Below the pieces are notes generated by a model. The model saw only the letters and a list, made by a program, of their open reading frames with translations, searched no databases and was not told the origin of the DNA. From Faucicola mancuniensis (lineage in GTDB: Bacteria; Pseudomonadota; Gammaproteobacteria; Pseudomonadales; Moraxellaceae), in contig NZ_CP171363.1 of NCBI RefSeq assembly GCF_046523945.1, positions 1 to 64,000 of the forward strand: 64,000 bases of DNA. Direction: 5' to 3'. The translations under genes were made by a program, and so were the position numbers. This document shows, piece after piece, positions 1 through 11,207 of this stretch (positions are counted from its first letter, which is position 1; every line of letters begins with the position of its first letter).

Positions 1-3000
1 CTTGACCATTTACTTTAATGGTACCGCCAGCAATAATTTGGCTTTTATTGGTGTTAAATTTACCCAAGTCAAATACCATGTTACTACCCGAAACAATTCG
101 ACTCGGGTCACTAGTCACGGTGTCTTGCCCACTTAATAGCTCTGTATATTTGTAGCCATAATAATTATCATATAGCTCACCCGTTTTTAGAATTTTTAAT
201 CTATGGCGTCCGTCATTGTTATCTTCAGACGTAATTTCAACTACTTTTTCATTATAAATTGGATTACTACCATCACCTGAAATGCTATACTCAACTATCG
301 GATTATTTTCAAGGACCTTTAACGCTGTTTTAAAATCCGCATTGATATTATTGAGTGTTTCAGTGGCAATCTGCATCGCACCCAATGACTCAATGGTTGC
401 CCCACGGTTGGTCACGGTGGTGGCTTTGCCAGTGGCATGATTCTCGCTGTCTAAATCACCCCCAATGTGCAACTCACCATTACTTAAAATCTGAGCTTGA
501 CCATTAAAATCACTGTTAAATTTACCACGACGTGCCGTATTTGGGTTATTGTTTAAGGTTTTTACCCCAATGTCCAAGCGTTCACGAGCGCAATTACTGG
601 GGCAGAATTAAGCGTATTGCCTGGGGTGTTATTAAGCGTATCGGCTTTAATCGCTAAATGCGTGCCATAGATACGACCCTCACTTAAATTATTCACCGCA
701 TTGCCAGCAGTAATCAAGGTGTCATTACCATTAATTAACCCATGATTGTTGATATCACCAGTGGCGTTTAATAACGTGGAGGCATTACTGACTAATTCAC
801 CGGTTTGGGTGTTGTTAATGTCTTTGGCATTGACCGTCAGTTGTTTGTCAGCAGATAACGTACCGTCATTATTTACATTGCCTTGAGTGGTGATGGTTAA
901 TTCATTGGCGAGTAATTTATCACCTTTGGCATTGGTATAGTCAACCATTTGGTTAAGTGTCAGGCGATTTGCGCTGATTTCGCCGCCGTTGCTGATAGAA
1001 CTAGCACTCAAGCTCGTCTCATTAGCTCGAATCACACCGCCAGCATTGGTAATGTTGCCCGTACTGCCTTGAGTGGTAATGGTTTTGGCTTCAATATGTC
1101 CGTTAGTGTTAGTTAGGCTTTGTCCCATCGCAACCTGGATGCCTTGATTGGCTAATAGTTGCCCTTGGATGTTATTCAAGGTTTGGGCATGAATCACTAA
1201 GTCATTACCTGCCACAATACCTTGATTGAGACTAACTTTGGTTAAATCTTGTTTGGTGTTTTGGTTATCAATACTATTGACGTTTAAAGTCATATTCTTA
1301 GTGGCACTGATAAGGCTACCGACTCCCGTGTTGGCTAAACCATTGGCGGTAATCGTGGTACTATCGCCCCACAGTTTACCGCTTTGGTTGTTGAGTGTGG
1401 CACTGGTGCCTGTGATGATTAACTGCTGATTACTGCCTATCACTCCTTGTTGATTGTTAATCTCATTGCCTGTGCTGGTGAGCGATAAGGCATCAGTAGC
1501 ATTGATTAGACCTGATTGGTTGGAGATATCGCTTGCTTGCAATACGGCTTTGCCGTTGGCTAAAATCCCCCGACCTTCGCCTTGGGTGTTTTGGTTATCT
1601 AGCAAACCAGTCGTGGTTAAGGTTAGTTGACCATCTTTATCCGCTTGTTGGATACTGCCACCTTGGTTATTTAGGCTTTGAGCAGCTATAGTCACATTAT
1701 TACCAATGACTTGACCAGCATGGTTGTCCATGACGCCTTGCGTGCTTGAGTTGATATTGGTTTGCGTGCTGATCACACCTTGGTTAGTTAAGGTTTGTTG
1801 GGTTAAGTTGATATCTTTGCCCGCTTGAATATTACCGCTCGCTTGGTTAGTCAGTTTTTGGCTGCTTGCGGTAATGGCATCTTGGCTGCTGATGGTAGCA
1901 TTATTGTTTAAGGTGTCACCGCCGATGTTTAATGCTTGATTGCTATAAATTAAACCAGCATTGGTATTATTGAGGGTGTCTGCGTGGATATCAGCGGTGG
2001 TATTGGCTAATAGCTGAGCTTTCGTATCATTATTTAAGGTTCGTGCATTGACGTACAATGCTTGAGCACTTTGGAGTACAGCTTTTTCACCGCTGTTGGC
2101 TAGAATGCCAGCGTTTACGGTTAAATCACCTGTGCTGGCAATGACCTGACCTTGGTTATTATTTAAACTGCCTGCGGTGACGGAAAGTTGATCGGCTTGT
2201 ATACCCCCAATATCATTGTTAAGCGTACCAGACACCGTGGCAGTTAGTTTGCCATTGGATAGCAGTTTGCCCGTTTGGCTATTATCAAGATTTTGGGCAA
2301 TTAGCGTCGCTGTGCCAGTCCCGGCATGAATGACTTCGCCACCTTGGTTCTGGATATCGCCCGTTGCCATTAAGCTAAGATTGGTGGCATTGCCGCCTAA
2401 GTGACCTTGCTGATTGTCAATGGTACCCGTGGTTAATACAAAGTCTTGAGTGCCTGTTTGCTCAAGGGTGCCTCGTTGGTTGGACAGTGATTGCACTTTA
2501 AGTTGGTAACTATCGGCTTGCGTTATAGCGGCATTGTGGTTAAGGGCGTTGGCGGTGAAACTGGCTTGTTGGCTAACTTTGTTTTGTGATTGACTTAAAT
2601 CGATATTACCCAAGGTGTTTAATGACAGATTAACCACTTGATTACGACTGCCGTGGTAGTCGAGTGCTGAACCCGTGACTGTCATACCCCCACTGGCAAC
2701 ATTGTTACCTTGGTTATGCTGTACACCAGTACTGGTGATGGTCAAGTGTTGTGGGGTGGTTGATAAGCTATTATCAGGGCTTAATCCTGCCACCAATCGA
2801 CTACTTTGGGCTTGATTAAGTTCACCGGTTTGAATTGCTAAACGACCTTGGGCGGCAATCGTTGCTGTGTTGCTCAAATTAGTTTGGTTGTTGATATGCG
2901 TATTGGCTAAACTTGAAATGTTTGCCACGATTGTTCAAGATTTGACTGTTAAGGTTTAAGTCCCCACGACTGGTTAGCTGAGCTGAGTTGGTGACCGCTT

Positions 3001-5991
3001 GAGCCGTTAGGACCAAGCTGCCATTATCACTGTAAATAACCCCGTTACCGGTATTGTTTAAATCACCCTTGAGGTTAAGTTGATTGGCTTTTACGGTTCC
3101 TGTGGTATTGCTAGCAACCACTTGACCGTCGGTATTGATTAGGGTATGTGCACTAACGGTTAAGCCATCCCCTTGAATTTGTCCTTGGCTATTATCAATA
3201 TCGCCAGCAATCTGCCAGGTTTGATCGGCTAGGCTTAAGATATTGCCCTTGTCGCTGTTATTTACATTATTTGCGGTTAAACTTAACTGACCATTACCTG
3301 CATGTTCAATACGACCCGCTTTATTTTTTAACGTTGGGGTATTGATTATGAAGTTTTGGCTATTGGTGGCAATCTGACCTTGTTGGTTGCTAATACCGCC
3401 AGCGAAATTAAAGGTTAAGTCAGCAGTACCACTTTGTCTAATTGAGCCGCGTTGGTTATTTAGCTGGTTGCCTGTTAGTTGCAGGGTTTGACCACTTAGT
3501 GTACCGTCTTGGTTATTTAGCGTGCCTTTAGCAACCAGCGTCAACTGATGGATGGCGGTAAGGCTTGCCCCTTTCGTTGATAAATCCCCTTGGCTTGCCA
3601 TCTCAATATCCGCTGCTTGGGTTTTGCTGCCATTTAAGTCAGTTGGATTGCCTTGTAAGCTAGCTTTGCCGGTCGCAATATGGGTACCACTACTGGTGAG
3701 TATACCCACTGCATTCATGGTTAGGTTGGCTGGGGTGGTGCTTAAATTGCCTTGGGTGTCAATGCCTGCGGCTAATATGCCGGTGTTGTTGACGGTTTGG
3801 GCGTGAATATTGGTGTTGCCTTGAGCGGCGATTAAACCCGTAGCCGTGTTGGTCAGACTGCCCATGGTAAGCGTATTACCTGTGGTGCCATACAGTTGCC
3901 CACTGTTGGTAAGTGTCTGGCTGGTGGTGCTGAGTTTACCACCTGCTACCACACTGCCTTTGTCATTTTTGATATCGGTCGCATGTAAGCTCGCATCACC
4001 TTGAGCCATGATATGACCATTTTGGTTGGTCAGGTTGCCTTGGCTATCAAGGTTTAAATTGCCCTCCGCTTGAATCGTGCCTTGGCTGTTGTAAACTTGG
4101 GTAGCCGTGATGGTGGCTTGTTTGCCTTGAATACTGCCTTGTTGATTGTTTAATTCACTTGTGCTAAGGCTAATATCGCCTAGGGTGGCTAAGACACCTT
4201 GTTGGTTGTTAATTTGCGGGGCGGTGAGGCTAATCCCTTGTTTGGCAACAATTTGCCCTTGTTGGTTGTTAAAACGGGTTAACTGCCAATCGAGTTTGTC
4301 AAGTTGGATACGACTGTTGATGTTGTCAATTGCTTGGGTGTTTAATCCATTAACCACAATACTACCTTGGCGTTGATTGGTAACGCTTGGGCTGGTCACT
4401 GTCATGGCACCATTGGCAGTGATGACGGCATTATTGCCTTGGTTGACTAAATTGTCCGCTTGGATATTGCCATCGGCGGTTATGGGTGCAAGCACCGGTT
4501 GATGGCTGTCCGTTGTCGGTGTGGTAGCGGTTGAGTTTGCCACTTGCTTGGTTGATCCAGTTTGTGCGGTTGATGGGGCAGTGGCTAGGGTTGGGGTAGT
4601 CGTCGCTGGGTGCTTGTCGTATAGGCTTTGACCAATGACGGCGTTGTCTTGGTTGGTTAAGTGTTGACTGGTCACATCAAGTTTACCACTGCCGGTTTGT
4701 TCAATACGGCCTTGGTTGGCCAGGCTTGGGGTTTTTATATTGACTTGTCCGGCACTGATGAGCCCTGTGTTAGTGATTTGGCTTTGAGTAGTGGCATCGG
4801 TTTGGCCATGACTGCTAATGACGCCGCTGTTTTTAAGGGTTGGGCTGTCCAGTTTGACACTATCGGTGCTGCTGCTAACGGTGCCTTGGTTGTCAATACT
4901 ACCGGTGTGTTTTAGATTTACCCCTTGTTTGGCGTTCATGGAGCCGGTGTTAATGAGGTTACCTTGGTTGTCTAGCGTGAGTGTGCTACTACTGCTGATG
5001 TCACCAGCATTGGTCACCCCCATACCTTTGTCGGTACCAATCAGACGAATTCTGCCAGCATACATGCCGCCTAGGCTTGAGATGTCTAAAGCCACGCCCG
5101 TGCTTTGATTGACACCGTTGTGACTAATTTTAGTGGTGGCTGGATTGGTTTCATAGCTAACCGTGTTGTTACCCGTAATGACATCAAGCTGTTTGCTGTA
5201 AACTTTAGCGTTAAGGGCAGTGGCTTGGCTAATCAGCTGGGTATAGTCGCTTTGGCTATCATCTAAGCCTTTGCCTTCAACGGTCATCTTACCGCTACCT
5301 ATTTGAAATCCGGTTAAAGTGTCGTTGTTAAAGGTGGGTTTACCGGTGGTGAGCGTGGTACGAGCGCGTTGATAAAACCACAGCCTGAGCAGGTGATACC
5401 CGCGGGATTGGCAATCACCAGTTCGGCTTTACTACCCGTAATTTCGGTGTAGCCAGCTAACTGGCTTGGATTACTAGAATTGACTTGGTTTAAGATGAGT
5501 TTGGCTTCACCTTTGGCAAGCCATGGGTTACCCTCTACCCAACCCGCAGTTTGGGTTTGTACATTGGTACGGCTGTTGTTAATAATAGCCCCATGCCCAC
5601 CGATATCAAATTGACTAAAGGTGTTTTTAGAAACCCCTTGGCTATTTGGGCTTTGAATGTTAATTTGGGCTAAGCCATTGGCAGTGTTTAACACCGTGGC
5701 TTGCTCATTTTTAGGAGCACCCTTATCTGCAATGATTTGGGTCTGTATCTCAGCATAGGCAACGTTTGCTACTCCTATGCTGACAAGGACAGCAGCAGTG
5801 AGACTAACCCATTTGCTATAGCAGTAGTACACGACCTCATTGCTTCCATCTAGTTGGCTGTCAGCTAAAACTACCTTGTTACTATTCGCACCTTGACTAC
5901 CGGCTTTGCCTTGTGCCACAGTTTTTTCTGAGACAACAACTAATCGACCTAGGTGTTTGTTAAAGATAACACGATACAGACGGCTGTTCAT
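1..5991 (-). pseudogene. FhaB/MhaB-type filamentous hemagglutinin, copy 1 (5' 6 kb, frameshifted, cut by window edge)
   Basis: TpsA exoprotein of a two-partner secretion system, expected to be exported through the outer membrane by the adjacent FhaC/MhaC-like TpsB and to display a C-terminal toxin or adhesin. The start at 5991 (RBS AGGAAA) opens an extended ESPR signal peptide (MNSRLYRVIFNKHLG), followed by the TPS/Haemagg_act domain with the NPAGITCSGCGFINA segment, then hundreds of FHA-type beta-helix repeats rich in NNQG, TLNN and GxI. The frame is broken near 5366, 2920-2926 and 588-591; joining the three frames gives one continuous protein that aligns throughout with the copy at 14668-25314. 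The gene runs off the window at position 1, so its C-terminus is unseen. Reading the breaks as true mutations makes it a pseudogene; all three lie at GCAGC/GCTGC sites, so base-calling errors are a real alternative. Confidence 0.85.
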
Positions 5992-6215
5992 ATGGGTTTC
6001 CTAATTTTTATCGGTATTTTAACCCCTATCCGTGTTTTTGTATAGTTTTTTTAATAAATTAATAGGGTCTGCTATCGTTAAATTTAAGTTTAGTCTTTGA
6101 TAAACAGTTGATGGCTTTTTCAATTTATAGTTATTTAAAATAGTAACTGGACAAAAAATAATGATAGAACAATTGGTATGGGTGGAAATAAGTCAAAACA
6201 AAAATCAGGTAAACC
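1..6215. repeat. Direct duplication of about 6.2 kb, unit A (copy of 19325-25540)
   Basis: Position 1 aligns with 19325 and the match runs unbroken through the fhaB N-terminal two thirds and its upstream region to about 6215 (25540 in the other copy). The offset changes only from 19324 to 19323 because of single-base indels. The differences I found by eye are few: about 971-974, 2920, 3612, 3626, 5366, a C/T near 5600, a G/A near 5827, homopolymer lengths near 5997 and 6046, and two bases near 6211. The left end of the repeat is outside the window. Confidence 0.93.
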
Positions 6216-6398
6216 TAGAAAATCAATGACAAACTCATAGGTTGTGTTGATATATTGTTCTATCTTTTTTAAAATATACATTATTAATAAAAAAACAAAA
6301 TTTGACATTTTTGTTTTTTTATTAACTTAATGAACTATACAACAAGTACCTATATGATGATAGTTAATCACCAAGTACAGTAAAATCAAAGGTTTAAA
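5992..6398. promoter_or_regulatory. Divergent intergenic region between fhaB copy 1 and the mhaC-like gene
   Basis: An AT-rich gap of about 400 bp separates the minus-strand fhaB start (5991) from the plus-strand transporter start (6399), so both promoters should lie here. The part up to about 6215 is shared with the region upstream of the second fhaB copy; the remainder is unique. A 20-codon open frame starts at 6178 (MGGNKSKQKSGKPRKS) and stops at 6240; I do not recognise it. No operator could be identified with confidence. Confidence 0.5.
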
Positions 6399-9116
6399 AT
6401 GAATTTATCCATTCAAAAATCCAATTTAACAACCAGTCAAACCATACTTTCAAAAACCTTGATTGCTATATTTGGTGTATCATTGGGACAAGTCAGCTAT
6501 GCCCAGACACCTGAACAAATTGCCAATCAACAAGTCCAGTACCAACAACAAAAACAGGCTGAACAACAACAAAAGCTAATCCCTAACACCAATGTTCAGA
6601 TTGAGCTACCAAATGCTAAAGTTGAACCACCAACACCAAAAATGGATGTACATAATCCTTGTTTTGTCATTTCCAAAATCGCCTATACCACATTGGATAA
6701 AACCCATTTATCCATTTTGGGGAACTTTGATTTTGCTTTAACACCATTAACACATGGCAAACAGCGTATTACTGGACAATGTTTAAACATCCATGATATC
6801 AATCGTATTGTCAGCGATGTACAAAATCGTATCATTCAACGTGGCTATAGTACCACACGTGTATTGATTGGCAATCAAAATTTAAAAAATGGTACATTAC
6901 AATTAACCATTATTCCTGGCTTTGTGGATAAAATCAAGGCAGATACAGCAGATAGTCCTTTAGCAATCTATACCAATCCCACAGGGCTACCTGCTAATTT
7001 TGCGACTGCATTGCCTATTAAATCTGGTGATTTATTAAATATTCGTGATTTAGAGACAGGGCTAGAAAATCTAAAACGTGTTCCTACTGCCAATGCTGAT
7101 TTTACGATTAAGCCAAGTAGTTTACAATTTGCAGGCTATAGCGATATTGAGATTAAGTATCATCAGACCAAAAAAGTGCGTTATGGTGTTACCATTGATG
7201 ATTCTGGTTCAAAATCTACAGGTAAATATCAGGGTGGCTTAACATAAGAACCTCAAGTTATTTACACTTTGTTTAAAATAAAACTCCAACCACTCATAAG
7301 GAGTAAAGGTTTGAGTTTTGCCAGTAATATCATCTTTTTTAGTTAAAGATGAATGGGGTTTAACGGTATTATAGAAATTAAGAAATCTTGTTAATTCTTG
7401 CTTTCTATGTTCACTACCTGTAAATTCACATTGTTCATGCCACATTTCCATGAGCGTACGTATTACTCGTTCTGCTTTACCATTGGTTTGTGGTTTGGCA
7501 ACTTTGGTGAATTTCTGATTGATGTTGTTATTATAACAGGCTTTGACAAATTCATGGTCTTTTGTGCCTTTATATCTGTGCCATTGTCAGAATAAATCAC
7601 CTCAATCGTATAAGGGCAAGGTTTAATAACTTGTTCTGTCAGAAACTTAGCCGCACTAAAAGCTGTTTTGTCTGGCATAATACAAGCATACAGTTCACGA
7701 GAATAATCATCAATGGCAACAAACAGATATTCTCTAGGGCTGTTGCTATTTTGTCCTTTGAGCAGTGGTAGGCGTTTTGTATCTACGTGTACCATCTCAC
7801 CAGGATAGGATTTATTATAACGCTTGGCTTGTTTTTTGAGTTTGTCTTGTATACTCTTTTCAACTTTAGCTAAGCGTTTAATGCCAAATTTCGCTTGTTT
7901 AAAGCGATTATTGACACTGGTTTGTGGTTTTAGTAACTTCACTCTGGCAAGTTTCAATACCTTGTAGATTGGTCTTGATACTTTGTATTCTTCAGCAAGT
8001 GATGTTACGCTTTGTTTGTTTTGATGATAGGCTATCCAAATAGCTTCTCTTTCAAACGGTAGCAGTCTGGTGTTTTTATGTATGTTCATTTGCAGTATTT
8101 TATCCTAAATACTGTAAATAACGCTAGATATCTTACACTTAACAATTAGTATTGATAATCCAACATGGCATAATGATTTATTTTATTTAAGTTATAGCCG
8201 TGATTTGGGCAACAAAGTTAATGATAATCAATATGGTGATAAAGGTAGTGAAAATTATTCGTTATATGTTGTGCCTATCAAAAATGTATTATTTTCTGCC
8301 AATGCAAGTCATTACACTTATAAGCAAACAGTCGCAGGAGCAAACCAAGATTATCAATATAGTGGTGAATCAAATAATGCTAATCTTACCGCAAGTTGGT
8401 TAGCTTCTCGTGATAACAAAAGCAAAACTTTATTGAATTTTGGTGGGTTTGTTAAGTCGCAAAAGAATTTTATTGATGATACAGAGGTTGATGTTCAACG
8501 TAGAAAAGTCGTAGGGTTTAATGCAGGTGTACGACATGAGACACGCTTTGGACAAAAGCAGTTAATCTCTGATTTTAGTATACAACGTGGTACAGGTGCT
8601 TTTGGGGCTTTAACACCACCTGAAAGTTTGTTTAATGAAGGAACGGTTCGGACACCAATTTATAAGTTAAATGTAAACTTTATTACACCGATTGCGTTGG
8701 GGGATTATCAGTTGGGCTATCAGGCAAGTTTAAAGGGACAATATGCGAATACAGCTCTTGTTCCAAGTGAGAGGTTGGCGATTGGTGGACGTTATACGGT
8801 GCGTGGTTTTGATGGTGAGCGGACATTATCAGGGGATATGGGGGCGATTTTTCGTCAAGATTTTAGTTTTCCTATCAAGCAGTCTAATCATAATCTATAT
8901 TTTGGGTTAGATGCTGGTACAGTGGCGATGCAGAACAAGGAACAGGATAATTTGTTACTGGGTCATACGTTGGTTGGTGGTGCGGTTGGGTTTAAAGGTG
9001 AGTTTAAGCCGTTACGGTTAAGTTATGATGTTTTTGCAGGTTATCCGATTAGACAACCTGAGTACTTTGGTAAAAAGGAATGGACTGGTGGGGTAAGTTT
9101 GGGGTTAGAGTTTTGA
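6399..9116 (+). pseudogene. FhaC/MhaC-like TpsB outer-membrane transporter, split by an IS481-family insertion
   Basis: Two-partner secretion transporter expected to export the FhaB-type protein encoded divergently next to it. The 5' part (6399-7244) encodes a signal peptide ending near SYAQ, a Gln-rich linker, two POTRA-like domains (FVISKIAYTTL and the GYSTTRVLIGNQNL segment) and the start of the barrel. The 3' part (8138-9116) encodes the remaining 16-stranded barrel, including the VRGFDGE motif that marks TpsB proteins. An IS481-family element lies between them. Removing the element and one copy of the CTTAACA target duplication restores a continuous frame reading GGLT then ISIDNPTWHNDLFYLSYSR, giving a protein of about 605 aa. 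As drawn the gene is inactive, so neither fhaB product would have a local transporter. It is the only tpsB in the window. Confidence 0.9.
7245..8137 (-). mobile_element. IS481-family insertion sequence A, in the mhaC-like gene
   Basis: This element has the same ends as the full copy at 30814-31715: a left end close to TGTAAGAACCTCAAGCG and a right end close to AGCGTTATTTACAG/GATATCTTACA read inwards. It is flanked by CTTAACA on both sides (7238-7244 and 8138-8144), a 7-bp target duplication. The transposase on the minus strand (HTH, then a DDE/rve core with the SDNGTE segment) is broken by a one-base loss near 7577 and lacks three bases near 7972, so this copy appears inactive. Confidence 0.88.
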
Positions 9117-9528
9117 GCGTTTTTTGTTGAGTTTTTAAGTTCATTGAAAATCAAATAAGTAAAGGCAATGGGGTTAACTATTTAAGTTTGTTATAGATTA
9201 AAATCTATAAATAGAAATATTTTTTTAAAGACTACTACAGATTTACCACTCCCTCCCACGTGCTGATGATTTACATAATTATGCGATTAAGTTGCATTAA
9301 AATATGGGATAAAGCCTTAATAAATAACAGATTTAAAAATAGTTTACCTATACAACATGATGCAAATTTATGCAAATATCAGGAGTATAATTTTATCTAA
9401 ATTCATCTATCATAGAAAATATTATAAAAATTTTTTTCTTTTATTATTTTAATAATTTTAAATATTTTAGACCAAATTCCATTGGTATAAGTATTTGATT
9501 TTATTATTTATTTTCTAGGTTTTTTAAT
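9117..9528. other. AT-rich non-coding region upstream of the plasmid iterons
   Basis: About 400 bp without a credible open frame between the end of the transporter gene and the iterons. It is strongly AT-rich, with poly-A and poly-T runs around 9400-9480, compatible with the melting region of an iteron-type plasmid origin. It also contains two spaced ATGCAAAT-like words near 9360-9376. No terminator was found. Confidence 0.4.
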
Positions 9529-9572
9529 GAATATAACACCGTTTAAGGGACGATATAACACCGTTTAAGGGA
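9529..9572 (+). repeat. Two tandem 22-bp iterons upstream of repB
   Basis: The 20-bp word ATATAACACCGTTTAAGGGA occurs at 9531-9550 and again at 9553-9572, giving a 22-bp period, which is one or two helical turns of regular phasing. Such tandem repeats just upstream of a Rep_3 initiator are the binding sites of the Rep protein in theta-replicating plasmids. Only two are present; functional origins usually have more. Confidence 0.85.
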
Positions 9573-9631
9573 AATTTGACAACAAAAAAAAATAAGGTAT
9601 AATAACAACATATTTATTTTTGGTTATAAAA

Positions 9632-10561
9632 ATGTCAAAGAACCTGATTGTTAAAGATAATGCTTTAATTAACGCCAGTTATAATCTTGAACTTATAGAG
9701 CAACGGTTGATATTACTTGCCATAGGTCAATCAAGGAAGATTGGTCAAGACTTTAATGCCCATAGTAGATTAAAAATTAGTGTATCTGATTATATTAATA
9801 TTTATAGTACTCACGGTAAAAGTGTATATGAAAATATAAAAAAAGCATGTAAAGTGCTTTTTGAAAGGCAATTCACTTACATGGAAAACACAGCAAAAGG
9901 AAAGAGAATAGCTACAACTCGTTGGGTATCTGAAATAGCCTATATTGATGAAGCAGGTATGATTGATTTAACTTTTGCTCCTGCAGTCATACCGTTGATT
10001 AATTTGTTAGAAAAGCATTTTACCAGTTATGAATTAGAACAAGTAGCAGGATTAAATAGTAAATACGCAGTTAGACTGTATGAATTGGTTATTGCTTGGC
10101 GTACAACTAGTAAAACTCCCATGCTTTCTGTTGATGAATTAAGGCAAAAGTTAGGCGTAGTTAATGGTGAATACCAAAAAATGGAAGTGTTGAAACGCAG
10201 GGTTTTAGATTTCTCCGTGCAACAAATCAATGAAAAAACAGATATTGACGTAAAATACGAACAACAAAAACAAGGGCGGAAAATTATTGGCTTTACCTTT
10301 AGTTTTAAACAGAAAAAGAATAGACAAAAATCTACTAATGATAATAGTAAACAAAATTCTATGATTAAAATGACTGAAAAACAGCGTCTAATGTTTGCTA
10401 AAAAACTGGCGAATTTGCCAGAGTTAGGCAGTTATGCCCCTATTGGAGCTAGTACTGATGAGTTTGCAAACAAAATCGCTGATGAACTGCTAGACCCCAC
10501 CAAATCCAAGTTTTATTTGCCTTTTTTGGGTAGGGTGTTTAATTTGGGGACGATTTACTAG
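9632..10561 (+). CDS. repB: Rep_3 (RepB-type) plasmid replication initiator
   Basis: Initiator protein of small theta-replicating plasmids; it binds iterons and opens the origin. The protein (about 309 aa from the ATG at 9632; a TTG four codons upstream is less likely) opens with MSKNLIVKDNALINASYNL and contains LIEQRLILLAI, the ARRW-like TTRWVSEI segment and FTSYELEQVAGLNSKYAVRLYELV, typical of the two winged-helix domains of the Rep_3 family found on Moraxella and Acinetobacter plasmids. Two iterons lie 60 bp upstream. No partition, mobilisation or addiction gene is next to it; instead it lies between the split transporter gene and orphan toxin modules. The frame is intact, unlike its neighbours. 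It is probably the relic of an integrated plasmid or of plasmid-borne arrival of the island. Confidence 0.9.
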   Translation: MSKNLIVKDNALINASYNLELIEQRLILLAIGQSRKIGQDFNAHSRLKISVSDYINIYSTHGKSVYENIKKACKVLFERQFTYMENTAKGKRIATTRWVSEIAYIDEAGMIDLTFAPAVIPLINLLEKHFTSYELEQVAGLNSKYAVRLYELVIAWRTTSKTPMLSVDELRQKLGVVNGEYQKMEVLKRRVLDFSVQQINEKTDIDVKYEQQKQGRKIIGFTFSFKQKKNRQKSTNDNSKQNSMIKMTEKQRLMFAKKLANLPELGSYAPIGASTDEFANKIADELLDPTKSKFYLPFLGRVFNLGTIY

Positions 10562-10584
10562 TACCAATACAAAGAATTTTGCCG

Positions 10585-10740
10585 TTAAGCTGATGTTTTA
10601 ACTACTTTATGTTCTGGTTGTTTTTCCAGTTTTGTAAAGTGGTCTTGGTTGATTTTGTATTCACTTGCTAGCTTTCGATAGGATATGCCCGATTCGAGTT
10701 TCGCTAGTATCATTTGTCGGTAGTCTTGTGAGTATGCCAT
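10585..10740 (-). mobile_element. IS630-family transposase fragment (N-terminal HTH only)
   Basis: The minus-strand frame from the ATG at 10740 reads MAYSQDYRQMILAKLESGIS followed by YRKLASEYKI, the N-terminal helix-turn-helix of IS630-type transposases. Only about 50 residues remain before a stop at 10585; the catalytic domain is missing. The frame is open upstream to an ATG at 10791, where it reads 16 residues of a different gene (see the immunity remnant). Confidence 0.65.
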
Positions 10741-10791
10741 ACATTTTATTGTAGCATTTTTTATTTCTATTACTATATTATTTTGCTCCAT
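10741..10791 (-). pseudogene. Truncated start of a probable immunity gene of orphan module 4
   Basis: An ATG at 10791 overlaps the last codons of the upstream toxin tail (stop at 10778), the same out-of-frame overlap seen for the toxin/immunity pairs at 14680/14668, 30112/30121 and 45543/45529. The frame reads MEQNNIVIEIKNATIK and is then replaced by IS630-derived sequence. Only the start of the gene remains, and its identity rests on position alone. Confidence 0.4.
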
Positions 10792-11125
10792 ATACTACTT
10801 CAAATTTATATTGTGGATAATTTTTCTGTAACTTATTTATTGCATTTTGTGTTGCTTGACGTAATTTTGGAGAATCACCTTCCAAATTAAATCTAAAATG
10901 TTTTATATTATTTATTTCATTCAAACTAGGTATATTTGACTTCCCCTGTTGCACTCCACTCGGGATTTTCGATTACATTAACAGTCCTACCACGGTCTTC
11001 AAAGGTATGAAGTTTTTGACCATTCTTAATTTGTGTGGTCGCCTTCGGGGTATGATAGCCCAACGATCTTTATTATGAACCCAAACCCCATCAAGACCAC
11101 CAATACCTTTAACAAAGAGTATTTT
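10778..11125 (-). pseudogene. Orphan toxin C-terminal module 4 (HINT end, linker and toxin tail)
   Basis: Read on the minus strand, this begins with the end of a pretoxin HINT domain (FVKGIGGLDGVWVHNK), passes through a linker (HTFEDRGRTVNVIENPEW, SATGG) and ends with a short tail: HFRFNLEGDSPKLRQATQ, then NAINKLQKNYPQYKFEVVYG, stop at 10778. Two frameshifts are needed, near 11070 and near 10948 in a G run. The linker is almost identical to that at 39535-39600, where it precedes a different toxin. The tail is too short to assign an activity. There is no start codon or secretion signal of its own, so this is a displaced cassette, silent unless recombined behind an fhaB gene. Confidence 0.7.
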
Positions 11126-11207
11126 AGTATTAAAAAATTGATTTTTTAAGTACTTATAAATGTAACATAAAAGTTATAAATTTTTTAGAACTCATCAACT
11201 GATCTCA

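Noticed and set aside
1226..1429. Plus-strand open frames across fhaB (for example 1226-1429, 3552-5108, 16030-16577, 20550-20753)
   Set aside because: They run opposite to the strongly repetitive fhaB coding strand, have no ribosome sites, recur in both fhaB copies and show the mirrored composition of the repeat; they are shadows.
2000..5000. Dense short repeats in fhaB as a possible CRISPR array
   Set aside because: The repeats are degenerate, coding and in frame (beta-helix repeats), with no constant repeat-spacer structure; no cas genes were seen.
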